From positions 1-5,009 of the forward strand of contig JBGPKH010000667.1 in assembly GCA_041485845.1 (NCBI GenBank): a DNA stretch of 5,009 nt. The letters are read 5' to 3'. Below are positions 1 to 4,921 of the stretch, one piece after another. Origin of the DNA: OMOG01 sp041485845 (GTDB lineage Bacteria; Acidobacteriota; Terriglobia; Bryobacterales; Bryobacteraceae). The translations under genes and the position numbers were made by a program. Each line of letters starts with the position of its first letter. Position 1 is the first letter of the stretch. The notes beneath the pieces were generated by a model. That model ran no database searches and was not told the origin of the DNA. It saw only the letters and a program-made list of their open reading frames with translations.

Positions 1-1008
1 CGCCGAATAGAGCGTGGTGGATTTGCCGCTGCCGGTGGGGCCGGTAACCAGAAAGATGCCGTGCGGCAGGCTGGTGAAATACTCCATGCGGGCCAGCATG
101 TGGTCGTCGAATCCCAGGCGGCGGAGATCGAAGAAATCGCCGGCCGAGCGGTCGAGCAGGCGCATGACGACGCTTTCGCCGTAGAGCGTGGGCAGAGTGG
201 AGACGCGCAGGTCCACCTCGCGGCCGAGGATCTTGATCTTGATGCGGCCATCCTGGGGAAGGCGGCGCTCGGCGATGTTCAGCTTGGCCATCAGCTTGAG
301 GCGGGAGATGATGGCGGCCTTGAGCTCGCGCGGCGGCGGCTCCTGGTTGAAGAGCACGCCATCCACGCGGAAGCGGATGCGGAATTCCTTTTCGAACGGC
401 TCGATGTGGATGTCGCTGGCGCGCTTTTCGAGGGCCTCGCCGATCATGCTGTTGACCAGCCGAATGACCGGCGCTTCGCTGGCCATGTCGCGCAGGTGCT
501 CGAGGTCGGCGGTGGCCTGCTCATCCTCGCCCTCGGCGCCGGTGAGCGCGTGGCGCTCGGCCTCGCCGAAATACTTCTCAATGGCGTCGAGGATTTCCTG
601 CTCGGCGGCGAGCACGGTTTCGATCCGGAGACCGGAGAAGGAGCGCAGGGCCGCTACGGTTTCGAAGTCCAGCGGGTCGGCCATGGCCACCGTGAGGGTG
701 GAGTCCGTGAGGGCCACCGGGAAAGCGCGGCACTGGCGGAGGAAGCGGTGGGAGAGGCCGTCGAGCTCGGGCGCCGAGGGCGGCGCGCCGTCCACCGTGA
801 CGAGCGGGATGCCGAGCTGATCGGAAAGCGCCGCGAGCACGTCGCGCTGCGCGATGAGTCCCATGTCCACCAGGATTTTGCCGAGCTTGTCGCCGCGCTC
901 TTTTTGCAGCTCGAGCGCGCGATCGAGGTCTTCAGCTTCGATCTTGTGGCGATCGAGGAGGATTTCGCCGAGGCGCAGGTAGCTCGGAACTGCCAGCGAC
1001 GCAGCCAC
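1..1008 (-). CDS. gspE: Type II secretion ATPase GspE, N-terminal 336 residues (runs off left edge)
   Basis: Cytoplasmic hexameric ATPase of the GspE/PilB family, which powers pseudopilus or pilus assembly at the inner membrane. Translating the minus strand gives an MshEN (GspE N-terminal) domain at about residues 10-150, with paired RLG...Q motifs at 12-35 and 41-64. The central N2 domain follows with SDIHIEP at 198-204, then RLPQDGRI and LRVSTLPTLYGES, and the Walker A box GPTGSGKSTT at 323-332 (Lys329). The Walker B, His box and tetracysteine regions lie outside the window; family members are usually about 550-600 residues. The start is GTG at 1008, sharing one base with the upstream stop (TAGTG), with a purine-rich GGAAGAAG upstream, so it is probably coupled to the preceding gene. 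The phrase LPHGIFLVTGPTGSGKSTTL fits GspE better than PilB, but a pilus or MshE-type role cannot be excluded from half a gene. Confidence 0.9.
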   Translation of the reverse strand, partial: MAASLAVPSYLRLGEILLDRHKIEAEDLDRALELQKERGDKLGKILVDMGLIAQRDVLAALSDQLGIPLVTVDGAPPSAPELDGLSHRFLRQCRAFPVALTDSTLTVAMADPLDFETVAALRSFSGLRIETVLAAEQEILDAIEKYFGEAERHALTGAEGEDEQATADLEHLRDMASEAPVIRLVNSMIGEALEKRASDIHIEPFEKEFRIRFRVDGVLFNQEPPPRELKAAIISRLKLMAKLNIAERRLPQDGRIKIKILGREVDLRVSTLPTLYGESVVMRLLDRSAGDFFDLRRLGFDDHMLARMEYFTSLPHGIFLVTGPTGSGKSTTLYSA

Positions 1009-1583
1009 TATTGATCTTCTTCCTGCAGCACGCCGGCGATGGCGTTTTTGAGATCGCCCTTCATGGTCATCTGGCCGGGAAGGCCGGTGGTATCCTCCCA
1101 CTTGAGATACAGCACCTTCACGCTGACCGCGACTTGCAGGCCCGAACCCTCCATTCCCTGGATGCCCACGGCGCCCGCGAGAGTCAAGGCTGAGGTCTTC
1201 ACCATGTCGCGCATGGCTTGTTTCAGTCGCGGCAGTTGGTCGAGCTTGCGCTGGTGAATCCGAGCCTTCTCCGCTTCGCTGATCTCCTTGCGAAACGGGT
1301 TGATCGTGGGCGTCTGGACCAGGCTGATCTCGGCGGTCAGAGTGAGGCCGTAATCGCGGAGATAAAGGGCGCGCGTGCCGCCCAGGAGGTCGATCGGATT
1401 CCTGTCGTTGAGAGAGTTCAGGGACGAATCGAAGCGGCTTTCCAGATTGGTAAAGCTTTGCGGGTTGATTTTGGGACCGTTGACGCAGGGCAGCGCTGCG
1501 ATCGGCGTAGTCAGGGCGACGGGCTTGGCGTCCTGCGCCCACGTAGCGGCAGCGGTCAGAAAGAAAACAACTGCGGTTTTCAT
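1008..1583 (-). CDS. Small exported protein of unknown function, third gene of the sigma-anti-sigma-gspE operon
   Basis: A 191-residue protein that I do not recognise as any named family. Residues 1-17 form a typical signal peptide (Lys2, hydrophobic core VVFFLTAAATW, likely cleavage after Ala-Gln or just before it), so the mature protein is probably periplasmic or envelope-associated. No lipobox, later membrane segment or catalytic motif is seen. The middle carries a charged, helix-prone stretch (around EISEAEKARIHQRKLDQLPR) between two more beta-like segments (ALYLRDYGLTLTAEISLVQ and GLQVAVSVKVLYLKWED). The ATG at 1583 is set by GGGAG five bases upstream and by the ATGA overlap with the anti-sigma stop. 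The same frame is open upstream to 2192, but that extension is out of frame with the clear anti-sigma gene and is not real. Its position between an anti-sigma factor and gspE suggests an envelope partner of one of them, by inference only. Confidence 0.82.
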   Translation of the reverse strand: MKTAVVFFLTAAATWAQDAKPVALTTPIAALPCVNGPKINPQSFTNLESRFDSSLNSLNDRNPIDLLGGTRALYLRDYGLTLTAEISLVQTPTINPFRKEISEAEKARIHQRKLDQLPRLKQAMRDMVKTSALTLAGAVGIQGMEGSGLQVAVSVKVLYLKWEDTTGLPGQMTMKGDLKNAIAGVLQEEDQ

Positions 1584-2185
1584 TTGGGCTCCCGGGCGTC
1601 CGCATCGGGCGGCAAGCCGTAGCCGGACGCCGTCAGTCGAACTCTGCTCAACCGCTTTTCGGCGATTTCGTATGTACTGGCGGCCCACACCATGCGCTGA
1701 CGCGCGGAGTCGAGATCGGCAACCAGATGTTGGGTCTTGGCCGTTTCGCGGGCTTCGACTTCTGCCACCGCTTTGGTGACGGCGGCGTCGACCCGAGCCT
1801 GGATGTCGGAATCGGAAATCGTCTGGACGATCTGCGGCGGCGCCGCCAGGTGGGGCAAAGGCTGTACGGGCCGTAGAGCATAGACCACGATCGCCGCCGA
1901 AAGCATGACCGCCGAGGCGAATCCCAGGCGCGCGGCCGATCCCCAGAATCCGTTCCACCATCGCCGCCAGGGCGACGGCTCGAAGATCTTGTCGGAGACG
2001 AAGGCGATGCGCTGCGGGATCTCTTCGTCCCGTAGGGAGCACAGCGCGGCTTCGGTGAAGTGCAGCCGGTCGAGCTCTTCCCGGCACGGCTGGCAGGTTT
2101 TGACGTGGGCTTCCACCAGGCGCTGCTGCGGGTCGGGCAGCTCCTGCAGGAAGTAGTCCCTCAAATCGAATGGCGAGCAACTCAT
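1580..2185 (-). CDS. Zinc-finger (ZAS/zf-HC2) transmembrane anti-sigma factor
   Basis: A 201-residue membrane anti-sigma factor that should hold the adjacent ECF sigma factor inactive. The N-terminal cytoplasmic domain has the anti-sigma zinc motif Hx3Cx2C (His27, Cys31, Cys34) in the sequence EAHVKTCQPCREEL. A tryptophan-rich juxtamembrane patch (73-81) and one membrane helix at about 86-104 (LGFASAVMLSAAIVVYAL) follow. The C-terminal part, about 125-185, is rich in Ala, Glu, Lys and Arg and looks helical, possibly a coiled coil; by topology it should be periplasmic and could be the sensor or a protease-controlled region. The ATG at 2185 overlaps the sigma stop (ATGA) and has GAGG six bases upstream at 2192-2195. 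Its own stop overlaps the next start. Such sigma and anti-sigma pairs are normally co-transcribed and autoregulated. The signal sensed cannot be read from the sequence. Confidence 0.9.
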   Translation of the reverse strand: MSCSPFDLRDYFLQELPDPQQRLVEAHVKTCQPCREELDRLHFTEAALCSLRDEEIPQRIAFVSDKIFEPSPWRRWWNGFWGSAARLGFASAVMLSAAIVVYALRPVQPLPHLAAPPQIVQTISDSDIQARVDAAVTKAVAEVEARETAKTQHLVADLDSARQRMVWAASTYEIAEKRLSRVRLTASGYGLPPDADAREPK

Positions 2186-2748
2186 GACACACCTCGTGCC
2201 TTAATGGGAGCCAGCTCTGTTTTCAGAAGTTCCAGGGCGGTGTACAGACGCGACTTGACAGTGGAAACCGGGCAGGCCAGGATTTCGGCCATCTCCTCGA
2301 ATTTGAACCCCTGGTAGATTTTGAGAACCACCGCCTCGCGCTGATCCGGCGACAGCCGTTCGAGCGCGCCGGCGACGGCCAGGCTCAATTCGATGGGGAA
2401 GACCGAGCTTCCTCCGACGGTGATTCCGGTTCCGGTGCTCTCCGGCTCGATCTCGTCGCCATCGGCTTCGGGCCTCCGCTTGCGGAACATGGAGTAGGCC
2501 TCGTTGTGCGCGATGCGGTACAGCCAGGGGGCGAACCGCCCTGGGTCGTCGAGTTTCCGGAGGTTCTGATAGGCTTTCAAGAACACGTCCTGCGTCAGGT
2601 CCAGAGCGTCTTCGCGGTTGGCGGTCAGGCGGAGGAGATAGTTGTAGACACGCTTCTCCCACCGGGACACGAGGAGGTTGTAAGCCTCCACGCTACCCCG
2701 GGCAGCCTGACGAATGACGTCGGCGTCTTCGACCGCCCGAAAGATCAA
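2182..2748 (-). CDS. ECF-family RNA polymerase sigma factor
   Basis: A 188-residue extracytoplasmic-function sigma factor that directs RNA polymerase to a dedicated promoter set. Sigma region 2 spans about 24-92, with the typical EDALDLTQDVFLKAY (46-60) and the RFAPWLYRIAHNEAYSMFRKRR promoter-melting and -10 recognition block. A non-conserved acidic and Gly/Ser/Thr linker covers about 93-117. Region 4 runs from about 120 to 176, starting LERLSPDQREAVVLK and ending in the helix-turn-helix with PVSTVKSRLYTALELL. Length and layout are standard for ECF factors, and no C-terminal extension is present. The start is TTG at 2748, chosen because AGGAG lies six bases upstream and protein homology begins just after it. 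The gene heads the minus-strand operon and its stop overlaps the anti-sigma start by four bases. A helical hairpin sequence sits in the leader. Confidence 0.94.
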   Translation of the reverse strand: MIFRAVEDADVIRQAARGSVEAYNLLVSRWEKRVYNYLLRLTANREDALDLTQDVFLKAYQNLRKLDDPGRFAPWLYRIAHNEAYSMFRKRRPEADGDEIEPESTGTGITVGGSSVFPIELSLAVAGALERLSPDQREAVVLKIYQGFKFEEMAEILACPVSTVKSRLYTALELLKTELAPIKARGVS

Positions 2749-2754
2749 ATCCGG

Positions 2755-2759
2755 CTCCT
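2755..2759 (-). promoter_or_regulatory. Ribosome binding site that fixes the TTG start of the sigma gene
   Basis: Read on the minus strand this is AGGAG, followed by the six-base spacer CCGGAT and then TTG. It is the strongest Shine-Dalgarno match in the leader and supports initiation at the TTG. No ATG in the same frame was found upstream within the leader as far as it was read. Confidence 0.7.
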
Positions 2760-2775
2760 GATAAGTAGACGCAAT

Positions 2776-2807
2776 CCGCCCGCAAAAAGTCGGGTGACTT
2801 CGGGCGG
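2776..2807 (-). promoter_or_regulatory. Two-part hairpin in the leader of the sigma gene
   Basis: An outer perfect 7-base inverted repeat (CCGCCCG at 2776-2782 and CGGGCGG at 2801-2807) encloses an inner perfect 5-base one (AAGTC at 2787-2791 and GACTT at 2796-2800) around the four-base loop GGGT. Four bases (CAAA, 2783-2786) bulge on one side only. It lies 28 bases upstream of the sigma start codon, just above the ribosome binding site. No T-tract follows it in either direction, so a classical intrinsic terminator is unlikely. It could be a leader RNA structure affecting translation or a palindromic protein-binding site. The structure is directly visible; the role is inference. Confidence 0.5.
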
Positions 2808-2825
2808 GTAAGTATTTAGTTTACC

Positions 2826-2890
2826 GTGGGACAGACGATCGGTTCTTGTCGTCTGTCACCCGCGGAGTGGGACAGACCCGCCCTTGTCCG
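2826..2890. repeat. Palindromic REP-like intergenic repeat with a partial second copy
   Basis: The 11-base unit GTGGGACAGAC occurs at 2826-2836 and again at 2867-2877, exactly 41 bases apart. In the first copy, GACAGACGA (2830-2838) pairs perfectly with TCGTCTGTC (2849-2857) across a 10-base loop. The second copy keeps the unit and a following CTTGTC but lacks the matching right arm, so it looks like a degraded or partial copy. The element fills most of the gap between the divergent sigma and TIGR03437 genes. Palindromes with GGGACAGAC arms resemble dispersed intergenic repeats that I recall from acidobacterial genomes, but this window alone cannot show dispersal. Confidence 0.55.
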
Positions 2891-2934
2891 CCGTTTTCCG
2901 AGAGTTTCAGCCCGGGGCCGCCACTAGTAGTCAT

Positions 2935-3714
2935 ATGCGGCCATCCTGCATCGCCCCGGTTGTGCTCAGCGTTGTGCTCGGTGCGAGCGCGGCCGGCGGA
3001 GCGCCATCCTACACCGCGGCAAGTATTGTGAATGCCGGGAACTATGCGCCGGGTCCCTTCGCGCCCAACTCGATTCTCACTATCTTCGGCTCGGGCCTGG
3101 CGCGGTCGAGCCAGGTGCTGACGGCCGGCGACATCCAGGGCGGCATCCTGCCCACCGAGCTCAACTACACGCGAGTTTATGTGGATAACTACCCCGCGCC
3201 CCTGTTCTACGTCTCCGACGGACAGATCAATTTCCTGGTGCCGGGCAACCAGTCTACGGGGGATGCCAGGATCCGGGTCGCGATGCAGGGCAATGCCGGA
3301 CCGGAAGTAACGGTCACCATCGCGGCCGCGGCGCCGGCGTTGTTCACGACGCCCGCGGGCCTGGCGATCGCCACCCATGCGGACAATTCGCTGATTACGG
3401 CCGACGCGCCCACGCGCGCCAACGAGATCATCGTGGTCTACGCCACGGGACTCGGAAAGACGGCTCCCAACCCGGCGACCGGGGCGATTCCACAATATGC
3501 GGCGCAGATTCTCGCGCTCGCGGATTTGAAAGTTTCGGTGGGCGGCGCGGTGCTGAGCGCCGACCGCATCAAATATGCGGGACTCACTCCCGGATCGGCG
3601 GGCCTGTACCAGATCAACCTTGCCGTACCGGACAGTTCCGGTACCGATCCCGAGATTCGCGTGGCGATTGGCGGCCAATCGAGCGCGCCGGGGCTGAAAC
3701 TGGCGCTAAGGTGA
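2935..3714 (+). CDS. Secreted stand-alone TIGR03437-domain protein
   Basis: A 259-residue protein made of a signal peptide and one TIGR03437 domain, a family of unknown function first noticed as the C-terminal domain of many large secreted Candidatus Solibacter proteins. The signal peptide spans about residues 1-20 (Arg2, then a VVLSVVLGASAA core). The domain starts with SIVNAGNY (30-37) and continues with GPFAPNSILTIFGSGLA, VYVDNYPAPLFYVSDGQINFLVPG and the hallmark YAGLTPGSAGLYQINLAVP at 214-232, ending close to the C-terminus. It is probably a beta-rich, Ig-like extracellular or cell-surface module. The ATG at 2935 is preferred because it starts the signal peptide directly; a TTG at 2884 in the same frame would add 17 unlikely residues and run through the repeat. 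No strong ribosome binding site precedes the ATG. Unlike most family members there is no upstream catalytic or propeller domain. Confidence 0.87.
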   Translation: MRPSCIAPVVLSVVLGASAAGGAPSYTAASIVNAGNYAPGPFAPNSILTIFGSGLARSSQVLTAGDIQGGILPTELNYTRVYVDNYPAPLFYVSDGQINFLVPGNQSTGDARIRVAMQGNAGPEVTVTIAAAAPALFTTPAGLAIATHADNSLITADAPTRANEIIVVYATGLGKTAPNPATGAIPQYAAQILALADLKVSVGGAVLSADRIKYAGLTPGSAGLYQINLAVPDSSGTDPEIRVAIGGQSSAPGLKLALR

Positions 3715-3783
3715 GCCAGAGCGCAACTTTATCCCTCCGCCGGACGTTAAACAATTAGACTAGAATCGGTTAAGGAGTCGTGG

Positions 3784-4584
3784 ATGTCTGTACGGTTTTT
3801 GCTTGCAACCGGACTTGTGGCGGCCGGAATCCTGGCGGCGCAGGACACGGCTCCCGGCTTGGCGGCCGCTCCGAAGGCGGAAGCAGCCCAGGCTGGTGAG
3901 TACACCGTGGTTGCCGGCACCCAGGTACCGCTCAGTCTGATCAATTCCATCAGTACCAAGCATTCCGCCGTGGGCGATCGGGTGTATCTCGAAACCTCGT
4001 TCCCCATCCTGGTGAGCGGGCGGATCGTGATTCCCGTGGGCAGCTACGTGGCCGGCACGGTTACGGAAATCAAGAAGCCGGGCCGCATGAAGGGGCGCGG
4101 CGAACTGTACGTGCGATTCGACTCCCTGACGCTTCCCAACGGCGTGACGCGCGATTTTCGCGCGCGAATCGGCGGCTTGGACGGGCAGACCGCCGGCGAG
4201 CTGGATCGCGCCGAAGGCAAGGTGAAGAGTGAAGGCAACAAGGCGGGCGACGCGCGCGTAATTGGCGAGGCTGCGGGTGCGGGGGCTTCGATCGGAGTGA
4301 TCGCGGGCAACGCTGCAGGGCACGCCGGCATGGGCGCGGGAATCGGCGCCGCGGCGGGCGCGGCAGCCGGCCTTATCGGGGTTTTGGCCACGCGCGGTCC
4401 GGACGCGGTCCTGGCGCGGGGCTCCACCGTGGAGATGGTTCTCGACCGTTCGGTGAGCTTCACACAGAGCGAGTTGGATTTCGGAAACTACCAGCCGCCG
4501 CACAGCGGGGCATCGGGCGGTCCCGCCCCGGAGGCCGGCAAGAGCAACGGCTTGCCTTTGCCGCGCCGCCGGTTCCCCTGGTAG
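3784..4584 (+). CDS. Exported protein with VirB10/TrbI-like beta domain and glycine-zipper segment
   Basis: A 266-residue exported protein. Residues 1-19 are a signal peptide (Arg4, core FLLATGLVAAGILAA, likely cleavage before Gln20). After an Ala/Pro-rich linker, about 39-135 resembles the C-terminal beta domain of VirB10/TrbI proteins: VVAGTQVPLSLINSIST, then SGRIVIPVGSYVAGTV, then GELYVRFDSLTLPNGV. A Gly/Ala segment at 161-201 has many GxxxG steps and could form membrane-embedded zipper helices. It is followed by ARGSTVEMVLDRSVSF, which again recalls a TrbI-like strand. The tail is Pro/Gly-rich and basic (PRRRFPW). AAGGAG at 3772-3777, six bases before the ATG, fixes the start. No type IV secretion gene is nearby, so a conjugation role is not supported; an outer-membrane or envelope structural role is a guess. 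It may share a transcript with the TIGR03437 gene 69 bases upstream. The gene assignment is firm, the family link tentative. Confidence 0.82.
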   Translation: MSVRFLLATGLVAAGILAAQDTAPGLAAAPKAEAAQAGEYTVVAGTQVPLSLINSISTKHSAVGDRVYLETSFPILVSGRIVIPVGSYVAGTVTEIKKPGRMKGRGELYVRFDSLTLPNGVTRDFRARIGGLDGQTAGELDRAEGKVKSEGNKAGDARVIGEAAGAGASIGVIAGNAAGHAGMGAGIGAAAGAAAGLIGVLATRGPDAVLARGSTVEMVLDRSVSFTQSELDFGNYQPPHSGASGGPAPEAGKSNGLPLPRRRFPW

Positions 4585-4602
4585 CCCGGCGAAGAACCGG
4601 CG
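4567..4602 (+). other. Inverted repeat across the stop codon of the VirB10-like gene
   Basis: CGCCGGTTC (4567-4575) and GAACCGGCG (4594-4602) are perfect 9-base arms around an 18-base loop that contains the TAG stop. The downstream sequence is AAAATACC rather than a T-tract, so it does not look like a standard intrinsic terminator. It could protect the 3' end of the transcript or be chance in GC-rich DNA. Confidence 0.35.
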
Positions 4603-4636
4603 AAAATACCCGCCCCGCACCGGCCGCGTCTTCATG

Positions 4637-4688
4637 CCCTTTGGCGCCGCGGCCCATCGGGACCTCTTGCCGAGCCGCGACCAAAGGG
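4637..4688. other. Multi-part imperfect stem-loop downstream of the VirB10-like gene
   Basis: Three nested pairings are visible: CCCTTTGG (4637-4644) with CCAAAGGG (4681-4688), CGCGGC (4648-4653) with GCCGCG (4674-4679), and TCGG (4657-4660) with CCGA (4670-4673). Together they give 18 base pairs in 52 bases with small internal loops. No T-tract follows on either strand, so termination would need to be Rho-dependent or absent. It may be a 3' end structure, a repeat element or a small structured RNA. Confidence 0.45.
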
Positions 4689-4770
4689 AGCGGTCCCGCG
4701 ATTGGCAACGTGATTTCGTAACAAGCTCTAACCGGAACCAAGAGAGTCCTGGCCCACGCTGGTAACTCCT

Positions 4771-4824
4771 GTCACGTGCTCAACCACCCCAATTGGAGCC
4801 CTCGCATTTTCACAGTCACGTGCT
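4771..4824. repeat. Spaced 10-base direct repeat containing palindromic CACGTG
   Basis: GTCACGTGCT occurs at 4771-4780 and 4815-4824, 44 bases apart centre to centre, roughly four helical turns. Each copy contains the palindrome CACGTG. The pair lies about 100-150 bases upstream of the start at 4922, a position suitable for an operator or activator site. The repeat is seen directly; binding is inferred. Confidence 0.4.
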
Positions 4825-4921
4825 TTTCCTAAAAATTTTCTGAATCTCTTCAATCACTTGGCTCACCCCCCTGCCTGCGGCCCCAAAATCGTGTGCTGGA
4901 GTTGAATCGGGAAGAGTTCTT

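Larger units (their letters stand above)
4585..4921. other. 337-base non-coding region with secondary structure and a direct repeat
   Basis: No convincing gene was found on either strand here; the open minus-strand frames are low-complexity shadows with no recognisable domain. The left part (to about 4700) is GC-rich and holds a multi-part stem-loop. The right part (about 4735-4921) is visibly richer in A and T and less codon-like, as expected for a promoter or leader of the gene starting at 4922. It contains two copies of GTCACGTGCT. No clear -35/-10 pair could be assigned. Confidence 0.6.

Noticed and set aside
61..1014. Long open frame of 317 codons on the plus strand
   Set aside because: It lies antisense to gspE, whose minus-strand translation shows Walker A, SDIHIEP and MshEN motifs; the plus-strand product has no recognisable domain and is a GC-rich codon shadow.
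1584..2192. Upstream extension of the exported-protein frame to 2192
   Set aside because: It is in a different frame from the clear anti-sigma gene on the same strand and gives an Arg/Pro/Gly-rich low-complexity product; the signal peptide starts at 1583.
2776..2807. Leader hairpin as an intrinsic terminator
   Set aside because: Neither strand has a T-tract after the stem.
2884..2934. TTG at 2884 as an alternative start for the TIGR03437 gene
   Set aside because: It would add 17 residues ahead of a complete signal peptide, has no ribosome binding site and overlaps the palindromic repeat.
2821..3678. Minus-strand open frame of 285 codons opposite the TIGR03437 gene
   Set aside because: The product is Arg/Gly/His-rich with no domain, while the plus strand encodes clear family motifs.
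3761..3766. TAGAAT as a -10 promoter element for the gene at 3784
   Set aside because: Transcription would start at about 3773, inside the ribosome binding site, and no matching -35 lies 16-18 bases upstream.
3760..4635. Minus-strand open frame of 291 codons opposite the VirB10-like gene
   Set aside because: It is an antisense shadow in GC-rich DNA; the plus strand has a good ribosome binding site, signal peptide and domain-like pattern.
4460..4741. Minus-strand open frame of 93 codons overlapping the end of the VirB10-like gene
   Set aside because: No recognisable domain, and part of it is antisense to coding sequence; the rest covers the stem-loop region.
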